The notes: generated by a model not told the origin, from the sequence alone. A stretch of DNA of 44,432 nucleotides from JANPJV01 sp031425695 (GCA_031425695.1 JANPJV010000044.1:1-44432); one strand, 5' to 3'; counted from the stretch's first letter, positions 24,711 to 34,135 are shown. Program-made: numbers and translations.

Positions 24711-25907
24711 TCAGATCACGATCCGCATTGACGGTAGTGCTGGCGGGGCGGGTGGTGCCGGCGGCGTGGGTGCGACCGGTGCCGGCGGTGGGCTTGGCGC
24801 GAGCGGCGCATGCGGCGCGGCAACCGGGATCGGGGCGGCATGAATCGACGGCGCGGCGAGCGTATGCGGCATCGCCATCGGTGCCGGCGCGGCGGGTGGC
24901 GCCGGTGGCGTGGGTGCGCGCGGCGGGGCCGGTGGCGCGGGCGGCGTCGGTGGCGGCGGCATCAGGAAGGCACGCGATTTTTCCGGCACGCTGACCTTCA
25001 CCAGCTGCGGCACGCGGTCACGCTGCAGCTTGAGTTCGACCTTCTGCTCGGGTTCGAACTTCCGCAGCGCGCGCAGGGTCTCGCGCGGATCCTTGACCGC
25101 CTGCCCATCGACTTCGAGGATCACGTCCCCGGCCTGCAGGCCCTTGTACTCATCGCTCTCCACTTCCAGGACCAGCGCGCCGCTGTCGACACCGAAGTAA
25201 CGGCCGAGCCCTTTATTCATGCTGGTGAGGCGCAGGCCCGACATCGAGGCCAGCGTCATGACATTGAAGCCCGGGCCCATCTCGCCCAGCGAGCCCTGGA
25301 CCATGCGCTCGACCTGACGCTCGATTTCCGGACCAAGATGCTCGAGGTTCTTGAGCTCATCGAAGTCGCCACTGTTGAACGTAAACATCTGCGGGCCACT
25401 ACCGAATCCCATCAAGCCCTGTGCCTTGGCAACGATCTGGCCCTTGAACGCGCTGCCGTTGCGCTCATAGGTGACCGGCACTGAATCACCGACCTTGAGA
25501 TCGGCCAGCGCTTGGCGGAGCCGCTTGACCGGGTGATCGCCGGCCAGCGCGCTGCCGCTGATTGACGTGATGGTGTCACCGGCGCGCAGACCGGCCTTGT
25601 CCGCAGGGCCACCGGGAGTAACGCCTTCAATCCGCACACCGCGCTTGTCACTCTCGCCCAGGACGACGCCGATCACAGGTCTGTCTGGGTTACCCACCGA
25701 GCGGAACATGCGCACGCGCGCTTCGTCGCCGCCCAGTTTGGCCGCCAGTTCCGCAACACGGCGACTGGCCTCGCCGAGCTCGAGTTTTGCCTGGCGTAGT
25801 TCTTCCGCGGCCACGCCACGGTCATCGACAACTGGCGTATCCGCACTTGCGCCCCCCGCCAGGACGAGTCCGATCGCAAGTGCGAGCGACTGCATGAAAG
25901 TTCTCAT
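24711..25907 (-). CDS. Exported double-PDZ protein of an ECF sigma operon
   Basis: The ATG at 25907 has GGAGG nearby and gives 398 residues. Residues 1-22 are a signal peptide (MQSLALAIGLVLAGGASA). A helical region at about 30-65 is followed by PDZ1 (IGVVLGESDKRGVRIEGVTP, GPADKAGLRAGDTITSI) and PDZ2 (YFGVDSGALVLEVESDEYKG, LQAGDVILEVDGQAV). The last about 80 residues are almost only Pro and Ala. No protease catalytic triad is visible, so it is a PDZ adaptor rather than a DegP enzyme. It follows the anti-sigma gene by 79 bases and probably reports on envelope state. Confidence 0.85.
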   Translation of the reverse strand: MRTFMQSLALAIGLVLAGGASADTPVVDDRGVAAEELRQAKLELGEASRRVAELAAKLGGDEARVRMFRSVGNPDRPVIGVVLGESDKRGVRIEGVTPGGPADKAGLRAGDTITSISGSALAGDHPVKRLRQALADLKVGDSVPVTYERNGSAFKGQIVAKAQGLMGFGSGPQMFTFNSGDFDELKNLEHLGPEIERQVERMVQGSLGEMGPGFNVMTLASMSGLRLTSMNKGLGRYFGVDSGALVLEVESDEYKGLQAGDVILEVDGQAVKDPRETLRALRKFEPEQKVELKLQRDRVPQLVKVSVPEKSRAFLMPPPPTPPAPPAPPRAPTPPAPPAAPAPMAMPHTLAAPSIHAAPIPVAAPHAPLAPSPPPAPVAPTPPAPPAPPALPSMRIVI

Positions 25908-25986
25908 GTTGCTTCCTCCGTGGTGTTCGTATTTGCATCCATGCCTGCGGTTGCATCGATTGGTGTGAGTGCGACCGCCCGGCGGT

Positions 25987-26490
25987 TCAGTCGACACGTG
26001 CCTGCAACAGCACGCTGCCGGTGTCGATGGTGGTGACGGCCCTGAGCTCTTCGAGCAGGCGCACGCGCTCGCGCCAGAGGCCCTCGGACGGTTGTGCAGC
26101 ATTCGCAAGCTGCGCGTCCACCGCCGCCAGGTCTGTTTCGACGGCGCTCTCCCAGGCGTAACGCATCTCATCGACGTCGGGGGCATTTGCCCGCAGCCCG
26201 CGGATCTCAGTTTCGAGTGCCTGCGAGCGCTGGACGAGTGTCGCGACCGGATTGGCGGGCGCAGTGCCGACCTCGAGCGGTGGTGCCGCGCGTTGCCAGA
26301 GACTGGCGAACAGGCTGACTGCGGCCACGCCGGCGGCGAGCGTCAGCCACGCAGGTGCCCGGCGTGAGCGGGGCGCGGCCGCATTCGACTCGATGCGCGC
26401 GCGCAGCTCACCCCAGCCGCGTTCCGGCGGCACTTCCAGCGCCAGTCCTGCGAGCCGCTCGCTCAGCAGGGCATCGTCGCGGGATTCCAT
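25987..26490 (-). CDS. Predicted membrane anti-sigma factor
   Basis: The 167-residue protein starts inside the 3' end of the ECF sigma gene (28-base overlap). The N-terminal about 55 residues would be cytoplasmic and sigma-binding (LLSERLAGLALEVPPERGWG). A membrane helix lies at about 46-66 (PAWLTLAAGVAAVSLFASLW). The periplasmic part is helical (LVQRSQALETEIRGLRAN). There is no zinc-binding HxxxCxxC motif, so it is not a ZAS-type factor. The call rests on position and topology. Confidence 0.72.
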   Translation of the reverse strand: MESRDDALLSERLAGLALEVPPERGWGELRARIESNAAAPRSRRAPAWLTLAAGVAAVSLFASLWQRAAPPLEVGTAPANPVATLVQRSQALETEIRGLRANAPDVDEMRYAWESAVETDLAAVDAQLANAAQPSEGLWRERVRLLEELRAVTTIDTGSVLLQARVD

Positions 26491-27083
26491 GATCCATCCT
26501 CCTCGCTCAACAAGGCGCGCAATTTGCTCGCAGCACGCGCCACCTGCGATTTGCTGAAACTGACCGTGCGATCGAACGAACGCGCGATCTCCTCGTGTGT
26601 GTAGCCCTCGACGTAGTAAAGCCAGACCACCGCCCGAGAGAGCGGCGGCAATTGCGCCAGTGCGTTCTTGAGGTCCGCCGCCGACGCGTTGGCGACGGGA
26701 TCAGGACCTTCGTCCACCAGCGACTCCAGCATCAGCGAGTCGAGCTCATCGAGCGGGCGTCTCCCGCGCAGCCGCATCAGCGCCGCATTGACCACGATGC
26801 TGCGCAACCACGCCCAGAACGGCGCCTCGCTGCGGTACTGGGCGACCTGCTCGAAGGCTTTCAGGAAGCTGTCCTGTGACAGGTCATAGGCTTCGGTCGG
26901 ATTGCCGAGCAGCCGCAGCGCCAGCGTGTACACCTGCCGATCGAACAGCCGATAGACCTGCTCGAAGGCATCCAGCTCCCGACGCTTGACCCGCGCGATC
27001 AGCAGCTCCGACACCTCGATCGCAAAACTCGATCGCACCGCCACGGGTGCCGTTAAAAGGTCAGGAGCGGTGCTGAGCATCAT
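26463..27083 (-). CDS. RNA polymerase ECF sigma factor
   Basis: The 206-residue protein has region 2 (FEQVYRLFDRQVYTLALRLL, then AYDLSQDSFLKAFEQV and FWAWLRSIVVNAALMRLRG) and region 4 (LPPLSRAVVWLYYVEGYTHEEIA, SKSQVARAASKLRALL). It is first in an operon with an anti-sigma factor and a PDZ protein. Two adjacent ATGs at 27083 and 27080 are possible. Which ECF group it belongs to cannot be told by eye. Confidence 0.92.
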   Translation of the reverse strand: MMLSTAPDLLTAPVAVRSSFAIEVSELLIARVKRRELDAFEQVYRLFDRQVYTLALRLLGNPTEAYDLSQDSFLKAFEQVAQYRSEAPFWAWLRSIVVNAALMRLRGRRPLDELDSLMLESLVDEGPDPVANASAADLKNALAQLPPLSRAVVWLYYVEGYTHEEIARSFDRTVSFSKSQVARAASKLRALLSEEDGSWNPATMPC

Positions 27084-27189
27084 CTGGAGACCAGCCTGGA
27101 TCCAAGTGTGTTTGTGTCGTTGTCAGAACAGTAGATGCGCCAACGCCCCGAATGGTCGCAGCCGCGAGTGTGCGGGAGTGCAACGCTTT

Positions 27190-27300
27190 GCTCCCCTCTC
27201 CCATGCTTCTTGGGAGAGGGGTAGGGGAGAGGGGCTTTTTTTGCAACTAGCAGCGCCCTCTCCCCCGGCCCCTCTCCCCAGAAGCATGAGAGAGGGGAGC
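27190..27300. repeat. CTCCCCTCTCCC inverted-repeat element
   Basis: Left arm 27190-27235 (GCTCCCCTCTCCCATGCTTC onward) pairs with right arm 27254-27300 (ending CAGAAGCATGAGAGAGGGGA). Each arm also contains its own CCCTCTCCC / GGGAGAGGG hairpin. A T-run lies at the centre. It occupies most of the gap between the divergent ECF operon and xthA. Confidence 0.88.
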
Positions 27301-27356
27301 ATCGCGCGCCGTGCGCTGCTAGCCTAGCTGCCGCTTTTCCCGGTGGACCTCATCCC

Positions 27357-28163
27357 GTGACCCTGCGCGTCATTACCTTCAATATCAACGGCTTGCGTTC
27401 GGGTGAGCGCAAGGGGGCGCTGACCTGGCTGGGGAAGCAGAAGGCGGACGTGATTGCGCTGCAGGAGACCCGCTGCCCGGCCGAAGAGCGCGCCAAGGGC
27501 AACTTCAAGATTCCTGGCTACAAGGCGTATTTCCACGATGCCGAGGCGAAGGGCTACAGCGGCGTCGCGCTGTACGTGCCGCAGGCGCCGGATCGGGTCA
27601 GTGAAGGTATCGGCATCCCTGAGTTCGATCGCGAGGGGCGCTGGCTGCAGGCCGACTTCGGCGACCTGTCGATCATTTCCCTGTACCTGCCCTCGGGCTC
27701 GTCGAGCGAGATTCGCCAGGCCTTCAAGTATCAGGCGCTCGGCTGGCTCGAGAACAAATTGCGCGAGCTCAAGGATGACGGCCGCCGCTACATCGTCTGC
27801 GGCGACTACAACATCGCCCACACGCAGATGGACATCAAGAATTGGCGCAGCAACCAGAAGAACTCGGGCTTCCTGCCGGAAGAGCGCGAATGGATGGAGC
27901 GCCTGCTGCACAGTGAGGGTTGGGTCGACACCCACCGCCGCGTGAAGCCCGGCGTCGCCGAATACACCTGGTGGAGCAACCGCGGCCAGGCGTATGCCAA
28001 GGACGTCGGCTGGCGCATCGACTACCAGATCGCCTCACCCAGCCTGCTCGGCGCCCACGTCAACGCCGTCGTCCACCGCCAGGACCGCTTCTCCGACCAC
28101 GCCCCGGTCATCGTCGACTATGAGTTGCCGACGTTGCGCAAGGTGCGGGCGAAGGCGGTGTAG
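27357..28163 (+). CDS. xthA: Exodeoxyribonuclease III
   Basis: This is an AP endonuclease / 3'-5' exonuclease of base excision repair. GTG start at 27357, 268 residues. Motifs of the ExoIII/APE family: FNINGLRSG, LQETRCP, SLYLPSGSSS, CGDYNIAHTQMDI with the metal Asp, KDVGWRIDYQIAS, and the catalytic SDHAPVIVDYEL at the end. The length matches the family (268 in E. coli). Confidence 0.95.
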   Translation: MTLRVITFNINGLRSGERKGALTWLGKQKADVIALQETRCPAEERAKGNFKIPGYKAYFHDAEAKGYSGVALYVPQAPDRVSEGIGIPEFDREGRWLQADFGDLSIISLYLPSGSSSEIRQAFKYQALGWLENKLRELKDDGRRYIVCGDYNIAHTQMDIKNWRSNQKNSGFLPEEREWMERLLHSEGWVDTHRRVKPGVAEYTWWSNRGQAYAKDVGWRIDYQIASPSLLGAHVNAVVHRQDRFSDHAPVIVDYELPTLRKVRAKAV

Positions 28164-28267
28164 CTGGTTTCGGTTTTCAGTTTCGGTTTCGGAAGAACTG
28201 CCAAAGCCGTTGCCGCTTTGATCCTGCTCTTCCGAAACCGACAACCGAAACCGACACCGACACCGTT
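28164..28267. repeat. GTTTCGG inverted-repeat element
   Basis: GGTTTCGGTTTTCAGTTTCGG and GGAAGAACTG at the left pair with CTCTTCCGAAACCGACAACC at the right, followed by tandem GACACC units. It sits between the convergent xthA and AmpG-like genes. The placement between convergent genes repeats what is seen at 19492-19579. Confidence 0.82.
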
Positions 28268-29590
28268 CTATCGCTGCACGCCCGCCGTCCCCACGCTCTG
28301 GTCGATCAGCCCGCGCCTCGCCATGAACCAGAACAGCAGGATACCGGGCAGCGCGACGACGGTCGTCAGCAGGTAGAAGTTGACGTACCCGAAGCGTTCG
28401 ATCAGGCCGCCGGCCATGGTGCCGGAGGCAAAGCGGCCAAGAATGCTCGCGGCTGCCGAGATCAATGCGTACTGAGTGGCGGTGAAGCGCAGGTCGCACA
28501 GCGCGGAGAAGTAAGCGACCACGGTGACGCCACCGATGCCGCTGGCAAAGTTCTCGAAACCGATCGAAGCGGCCATGCCGGCGTTGCTATGTCCGAGCGT
28601 GGCGAGCCAGGCAAAGCTCAAGTTTGAGATGGCCATCAGCACCAGGCTGATCAGCACCGAGCGTTTCATGCCGAGACGGGCGTACAGGATGCCGCCGACG
28701 AAGACGCCGATCAGCAGTGCCCAGAAGCCGAGACCGACGTCGTAAAACGCGATCTCGTCATTGGTGAAGCCGAGATCGTTGAACAACAGCCGGAAGCTCA
28801 GGTTGGCCAGGGTGTCGCCAATCTTGTGCAGCAGGATGAAGAGCAGGACCAGAAACGCGCCCTGGCGTTTGAAGAACTCTGCGAGCGGGGCCAGCGCAGA
28901 GTTGAATGCGCCGATCCCGGCGTGGCCGCGCAAGGCGGCCGCATGCCGCTCCGGCTCGCCGAGCACGAGCGCGGTAATCATGGCCGGCAAGGCAAAGCCT
29001 GCGCACAGCGCATAGGCCCACGCCCAGCCCATGCGCGCCGCGACGACCAACGCCAACGCTCCGGCGGCCGCCGAGCCGATGCGCCAGCCGTACTGCGACA
29101 TGCCGGCGCCGACGCCGAGCTGTTCCGGTTTCAGCTGTTCGATGCGATACGCGTCGATGACGATATCGAAGGTGGCGCCGGCAATGCCGACCAGGATCGC
29201 TGCCCGCGCCGTCGCCAGCAGGCTGGCCTGCGGGTCGACCAGCGCCAGGTTGATCACGGCGAGAATGACCAGCACGCCGGCAAACAGCATCCACGACACG
29301 CGCTGCCCGAGGCGTCCGATCAGTGGCAGGCGGATGCCATCGACCATCCACGCCCACAGCCATTTGAAGTTGTAGACCAGGAAGGCGAGCGTGAAGGCGG
29401 TGACGCTCTTCTTGTCGATGCCCTCCTGGGCCAGCCGCGTGGTCAGCGTCGCCCCGATCATCGCGAACGGAAATCCGGAGGAGATGCCGAGGAACAGCGC
29501 CGCCAATGGCGCCCTTTCCGCGTATGGACGGATGCTGGCGGGCAGGTGCCGGCGCCAGTCGGGAGCGGGCGCATCAGAGGTTGGATTCAT
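28268..29590 (-). CDS. AmpG-like MFS permease
   Basis: The 440-residue protein has about twelve membrane segments and opens with the AmpG-type stretch PLAALFLGISSGFPFAMIGATLT. It then has KWLWAWMVDGIRLPLIGRLG and DIVIDAYRIEQLKPEQLGVGAGM, both typical of AmpG/acetyl-CoA-transporter-like MFS proteins. AmpG imports anhydromuropeptides for wall recycling; by inference so might this one. No ampD or beta-lactamase gene is nearby. Confidence 0.85.
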   Translation of the reverse strand: MNPTSDAPAPDWRRHLPASIRPYAERAPLAALFLGISSGFPFAMIGATLTTRLAQEGIDKKSVTAFTLAFLVYNFKWLWAWMVDGIRLPLIGRLGQRVSWMLFAGVLVILAVINLALVDPQASLLATARAAILVGIAGATFDIVIDAYRIEQLKPEQLGVGAGMSQYGWRIGSAAAGALALVVAARMGWAWAYALCAGFALPAMITALVLGEPERHAAALRGHAGIGAFNSALAPLAEFFKRQGAFLVLLFILLHKIGDTLANLSFRLLFNDLGFTNDEIAFYDVGLGFWALLIGVFVGGILYARLGMKRSVLISLVLMAISNLSFAWLATLGHSNAGMAASIGFENFASGIGGVTVVAYFSALCDLRFTATQYALISAAASILGRFASGTMAGGLIERFGYVNFYLLTTVVALPGILLFWFMARRGLIDQSVGTAGVQR

Positions 29591-29621
29591 GGCCGTAGAT
29601 TACCCGTGCGGCCGCCGGCTT

Positions 29622-29702
29622 TTGTAGCCCGGGTAAGCCGGAGGCGCACCCGGGGAGTCGCGCGATGCATTCCCGGGTGCGCTGCGCTTACCCGGGCTAC
29701 GA
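29622..29702. repeat. GTAGCCCGGGTAAG inverted-repeat element
   Basis: TGTAGCCCGGGTAAGCCGGA at the left and its complement GCTTACCCGGGCTACG at the right enclose GGGGAGTCGCGCGATGCATTC. It is the third copy of the family found at 18001-18174. It lies upstream of the AmpG-like gene. Confidence 0.9.
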
Positions 29703-29797
29703 AAAGCGCCGCGGCCGGGCGCCGGCCAGCCGTCGCCCTGGACAGACGCGCCGCCGCCAAGCAGCATTCGCAGCTCACTGCTCCCGGTTGGCCGCGG

Positions 29798-30061
29798 ATG
29801 CCTGATTACCTGGTTCGAAGCATTGACGAGAAGCTCGCGGTCCGGATCAAGGATTACGCGCGCGACCGTGGCGTCACCCTGAATGAGGGCGTGCTCGAGC
29901 TGCTTGCCGCCGGCCTCGATTCCCGCGGCGCGCACGCGGCACTCGCCGGCGATCCCAACGTCGGTTCCGGCGAGGTGCGTACGATTGGTGGCAGCTGGAG
30001 CTCGGACGAAGCCAGCGCCTTTGCCGACGCCATGCGCGCAATGGAGCGCTTGCCGCGCTGA
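29798..30061 (+). CDS. Small ribbon-helix-helix-like protein
   Basis: The ATG at 29798 begins MPDYLVRSIDEKLAVRIKDY and gives 87 residues. The N-terminal about 42 residues have the beta-strand plus two-helix pattern of Arc/CopG-type DNA-binding proteins, including ARDRGVTLNEGVLELLAAGL. The C-terminal half (GEVRTIGGSWSSDEASAF) is of unknown type. No toxin gene is adjacent, so an antitoxin role is not supported. The longer frame from 28826 is antisense to the permease and is rejected. The ribosome site is weak. Confidence 0.6.
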   Translation: MPDYLVRSIDEKLAVRIKDYARDRGVTLNEGVLELLAAGLDSRGAHAALAGDPNVGSGEVRTIGGSWSSDEASAFADAMRAMERLPR

Positions 30062-30068
30062 TGGCGGT

Positions 30069-30151
30069 TGTGGAGGGCCGCGCTCCTGCGCGGCAGTTCT
30101 TCCCGATCAACCAGAAAGCCAAAGCGGCGGCGCGGGAGCGCCTCCCTCCAG
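30069..30151. repeat. TGGAGGGCCGCGCTCC inverted-repeat element
   Basis: TGTGGAGGGCCGCGCTCCTG and GCGGC at 30069-30095 pair imperfectly with GGCGGCGCGGGAGCGCCTCC at about 30126-30151. It lies within the 313 bases between the ribbon-helix-helix gene and rpoH. The only other feature seen there is the CIRCE-like operator. Confidence 0.75.
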
Positions 30152-30294
30152 ACAGCAGGCCAGCTTCCGACCTGCCGCTTCGCACCGCGTTCACCCGTCG
30201 TCCACGAGTCCTCGCCTATCGCTGCGATAGCTTCTTTGCGTTGGACCTGAGGAACCCGGAGCCGCCAGGCTAGGTCCATTGAGGAGAACAAGTA

Positions 30295-30324
30295 TTAGCA
30301 GTCTCCTATGGGGAGTGCTAAAAT
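30295..30324 (+). promoter_or_regulatory. CIRCE (HrcA operator) overlapping the rpoH promoter
   Basis: TTAGCAGTC at 30295-30303, nine spacer bases, then GAGTGCTAA at 30313-30321. The CIRCE consensus is TTAGCACTC-N9-GAGTGCTAA, so one base of 18 differs. The same bases supply a plausible sigma-70 promoter: TTAGCA as -35, 18 bases, and an extended -10 TGCTAAAAT ending at 30324. The rpoH ATG is at 30375. HrcA bound here would block transcription directly. An hrcA gene is not in the window. Confidence 0.83.
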
Positions 30325-30374
30325 GTCTCCAATGCGGACCGATACGTCTGCTCACTCTCTCAGGATGTCCTCAA

Positions 30375-31235
<861 letters not shown>

Positions 31236-31257
31236 CTCAAGTCCGGTCGCGTTATTT

Positions 31258-31403
31258 GTAGGTCATGTTGCCCGCGCAGCGGGCTACTTGACGGCCGCGC
31301 GAGGAAAAGCCGTCAAGTAGCTCGCTTCGCGAGCAACATGACCTACGTGAAAAGAACTCGCGAATCCATGTCATGTACCCCCTTCGCGGGCAACATGACC
31401 TAC
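31258..31403. repeat. GTAGGTCATGTTGCCC nested-palindrome element (three copies)
   Basis: Direct copy 31258-31293 has inner stem GCCCGC / GCGGGC. Inverted copy 31310-31346 has GCTCGC / GCGAGC. A third, partly decayed inverted copy at about 31368-31403 retains CGCGGGCAACATGACCTAC. It fills much of the 341 bases between rpoH and secB. Confidence 0.9.
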
Positions 31404-31416
31404 GAGAGCACTCGCT

Positions 31417-31444
31417 TTGCCCCTCTGCAAGGCCGTGCGATAAT
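31417..31444 (+). promoter_or_regulatory. Possible sigma-70 promoter of secB
   Basis: TTGCCC at 31417-31422, 16 bases, then GATAAT at 31439-31444 with a TG extension two bases upstream. It lies directly after the repeat element and 133 bases before the secB ATG. The match is moderate. Confidence 0.4.
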
Positions 31445-31576
31445 CGCCGGCTCCGTGCGTTGAACCTGCCCGAATCATCTCCATCTCTGACCGACTCGCT
31501 CGCGCGACTCAGTGCAGCGCAGGTCGCCCGAGAACTTTTCCTACGAACACCCACAACGAATTTTCAAGGAAGCACC

Positions 31577-32062
31577 ATGGCCAACGAAGACAACAACGCC
31601 CTCGCCAACGGTAACGGCGCCGCCGGCGCCGATGCCGGCCCGCAGCTGACCGTGCAGAAGGTCTATGTCAAGGACTCTTCTTTCGAGGCGCCGGCCGCAC
31701 CGCACATTTTCCAGGAGCAGGGCCAGTCGCGTGTCGAGCTCAACCTCGGCCAGAAGGCGACCCAGTTGGCTCCCAATGTCTACGAGATCGTGCTCACGGT
31801 CACGGTGACCTGCAAGATTGGCGAAAAGACCGCGTACCTCGCGGAAGTGCAGCAGGCGGGCATCTTCGGGCTGCAGGGCTTCGATGCCAACCAGCTCGAC
31901 ATGGTCATCGGCACTTATTGCCCGCACGTGGTATTCCCGTACGCGCGCCATGCGATCTCGAGCATGGTCGAGCAGGGCGGTTTCCCGGCGTTCCTGCTGC
32001 AACCGATCAATTTCGAGCAGATCTACGCCGACCAGCGCAAGCGCCAGCAACAAGCCGCCTGA
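31577..32062 (+). CDS. secB: Protein-export chaperone SecB
   Basis: SecB keeps preproteins unfolded and delivers them to SecA. The ATG at 31577 with AAGGA upstream gives 161 residues. Signature stretches are LTVQKVYVKDSSFEAPAAP, QAGIFGLQGFD, YCPHVVFPYARHAIS and the C-terminal PAFLLQPINFEQIY. The frame from 31373 is extended by the repeat and is rejected. gpsA follows after 22 bases, as in many gammaproteobacteria. Confidence 0.97.
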   Translation: MANEDNNALANGNGAAGADAGPQLTVQKVYVKDSSFEAPAAPHIFQEQGQSRVELNLGQKATQLAPNVYEIVLTVTVTCKIGEKTAYLAEVQQAGIFGLQGFDANQLDMVIGTYCPHVVFPYARHAISSMVEQGGFPAFLLQPINFEQIYADQRKRQQQAA

Positions 32063-32084
32063 TCCCAAAAGGCGAGCACCCGCC

Positions 32085-33098
32085 ATGCGCATTGCCGTCC
32101 TCGGAGCAGGCTCCTGGGGTACTGCGCTGGCGTCGCTGCTCGCCCGCAATGGCCTGGATGTCTGCCTGTGGGGGCGTCGCCACGACGCTCTCACGCGCCA
32201 TCCCACGCACGTTGAAAACGCGCGTTACCTGCCGGAGATCGCACTGCCGGCCAGCCTCGGTTTCGAACTCGACCTGGCCCGCTGCATGGCGGGGTCGCAG
32301 ATCGCGCTGGTGGTCGTTCCAAGCCACGCATTCGCCGAAACCCTCGACCTGCTGCGCCCGCATGCGGCGGCATTGACCGGCCTTGCTTGGGCGACCAAGG
32401 GTTTCGAGCCCGGTTCCGGTGATTTCCTGCACGAGGTGGCCGATCGCAGCCTCGGGCTCGAACTGCCCAAGGCGGTCGTCACCGGTCCGAGCTTCGCCAA
32501 GGAAGTCGCACTCGGATTGCCGTCGGCGGTCACCGTGCATTCCGACGATGCCGAATTCGCGAAAGTCATGGCGCGCGCGCTCCACGGTCCGCATTTTCGG
32601 GCCTACACGGGCAACGACATCCGCGGTGCCGAGCTCGGTGGCGCGATGAAGAACGTGCTCGCGGTTGCCACCGGCATCTGCGACGGCATGCAGCTCGGCC
32701 TCAACGCGCGCGCAGGCCTCATCACCCGCGGGCTTAACGAGATGCTGCGGCTCAATACATGCCTCGGCGGGCACGCTGAAACCATCATCGGCCTCGCCGG
32801 CCTCGGCGACCTGGTGCTCACCTGCACCGGCGATCTCTCACGCAACCGCCGCCTCGGCCTCGCGCTCGGCCGCGGCACCGCCCTCGCCGACGCCGTCGCG
32901 CAGATCGGCCAGGTCGTAGAAAGCATCCAGACCGCCGATGAGGTCATGCGCCTCGCCGAACGCTACAGTCTCGACCTGCCAATCTCCGCGCAGGTACAAG
33001 CCGTCCTCCACGGCGCGATCACCCCCGCCAACGCGCTCAAGGCGCTGATGGCGCGCGACCAGAAAGCCGAGTACGCGGCGGGTTTGTCGCTGGCGTGA
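32085..33098 (+). CDS. gpsA: NAD(P)+-dependent glycerol-3-phosphate dehydrogenase
   Basis: GpsA makes sn-glycerol 3-phosphate for phospholipid synthesis. The ATG at 32085 gives 337 residues. MRIAVLGAGSWGTALA is the NAD-binding loop. WATKGFE, VTGPSFAKEVA and the catalytic-lysine segment GGAMKNVLAVATGICDG follow, then LITRGLNEM and GLAGLGDLVLTCTGDLSRNR. It lies 22 bases downstream of secB, probably in one transcript. Confidence 0.97.
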   Translation: MRIAVLGAGSWGTALASLLARNGLDVCLWGRRHDALTRHPTHVENARYLPEIALPASLGFELDLARCMAGSQIALVVVPSHAFAETLDLLRPHAAALTGLAWATKGFEPGSGDFLHEVADRSLGLELPKAVVTGPSFAKEVALGLPSAVTVHSDDAEFAKVMARALHGPHFRAYTGNDIRGAELGGAMKNVLAVATGICDGMQLGLNARAGLITRGLNEMLRLNTCLGGHAETIIGLAGLGDLVLTCTGDLSRNRRLGLALGRGTALADAVAQIGQVVESIQTADEVMRLAERYSLDLPISAQVQAVLHGAITPANALKALMARDQKAEYAAGLSLA

Positions 33099-33108
33099 GC
33101 GTCCAGAG

Positions 33109-33216
33109 CAAGAGCATCTATCCACAGATTTCGCCGATTTCCGCAGATTAGAAGCGAGCGCCCAAGGCGGCTCTTAATCTGCGAAATCGGCTCTTAATCT
33201 GCGGATAAAGCTCTTG
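33109..33216. repeat. Inverted-repeat element with DnaA-box-like ends, copy B
   Basis: CAAGAGCATCTATCCACAG at the left and CTGCGGATAAAGCTCTTG at the right are near complements, enclosing repeated TAATCTGCGAAATCGG. It is related to 9089-9194, but the DnaA-box-like sequences are degenerate here (CTATCCACA, TGCGGATAA). It lies between gpsA and ispA, which converge. Confidence 0.82.
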
Positions 33217-33238
33217 GTTACGAGCTCTGGTGCTCTGC

Positions 33239-34123
33239 TCAGTTGCCCCGCTCTACCACGTAGCGGGCCAGCGCACGCAGGTCATCGGCACGTTCGTCGA
33301 AGTCGGACAGGGCGGCGATTGCAGCGTGCATGTGGTCGAGGGCCAGTTGCCTCGCGGCCTCGATGCCGATCAGCGCCGGATAGGTGGGCTTGCCGCGGGC
33401 GATATCTGAACCCTGCGGCTTGCCGATGACGGCGGTTTCGCCGAGCACGTCGAGCAGGTCGTCCTGGATCTGGAAGGCAAGGCCGATTTCGTGGCCGAAG
33501 CGGTCGAGAGATTCGAAACATGCGCCTTCACTGCAGCCTGCCGCGAGCGCGCCCATCAAGACTGCCGCACGGATCAGGGCACCGGTTTTGTAGCGGTGCA
33601 TGCGCTCGAGCTCGGCCAGGCTGAGCTGTTGGCCGACCGCGGCGAGGTCGATCGCCTGACCGCCGGCCATGCCAAGCGATCCACAGGCTTCCGAGAGCAG
33701 CCTCAGCATCGCCAGCTGAGCGCTCGCTGGCCAGTTTGACTCGCGCGCGAGCAGTTCGAAGGCGAGCGCTTGCAGTGCATCGCCGGCGAGGATCGCGAGT
33801 GCTTCGCCGAAGGCCTTGTGACACGTGGGTTTACCGCGGCGCAGATCGTCGTCATCCATCGCCGGCAGGTCGTCATGGATCAACGAATAGCCATGAATGA
33901 TCTCGACCGCGGCCGCAGGCGCATCGAGTGCCGCCGGATCAGCGTCGAGCGCCTGCCCGACTGCGTAGACGAGGGTCGGCCGCAAGCGCTTGCCGCCCCC
34001 GAGGACGCTGTAGCGCATCGCCTGGTGCAGCGCCTGCGGCAATTGTTCCGCGCGCGGCAACACCCGGTCGAGCGTCGCTTCCGCGCGCAGCGCACAGCGC
34101 TCCAGCAACGACTCGGCGCCCAT
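33239..34123 (-). CDS. ispA: Farnesyl diphosphate synthase (geranyltranstransferase)
   Basis: This polyprenyl synthase condenses isopentenyl and dimethylallyl diphosphates to farnesyl diphosphate. 294 residues from the ATG at 34123. The first Asp-rich motif is HDDLPAMDDDDLRRGKPT near residue 85 and the second is QIQDDLLDVLGE near 218. LGGGKRLRP and MHRYKTGALI also fit. It follows xseB by 12 bases; the xseB-ispA order is common. dxs is not in the window. Confidence 0.95.
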   Translation of the reverse strand: MGAESLLERCALRAEATLDRVLPRAEQLPQALHQAMRYSVLGGGKRLRPTLVYAVGQALDADPAALDAPAAAVEIIHGYSLIHDDLPAMDDDDLRRGKPTCHKAFGEALAILAGDALQALAFELLARESNWPASAQLAMLRLLSEACGSLGMAGGQAIDLAAVGQQLSLAELERMHRYKTGALIRAAVLMGALAAGCSEGACFESLDRFGHEIGLAFQIQDDLLDVLGETAVIGKPQGSDIARGKPTYPALIGIEAARQLALDHMHAAIAALSDFDERADDLRALARYVVERGN

Positions 34124-34135
34124 CAATGCGTGGGC

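Noticed and set aside
29798..30061. Antitoxin of a toxin-antitoxin pair
   Set aside because: No small toxin-like frame lies on either side; the upstream gene is a permease on the other strand and downstream is repeat DNA and rpoH.
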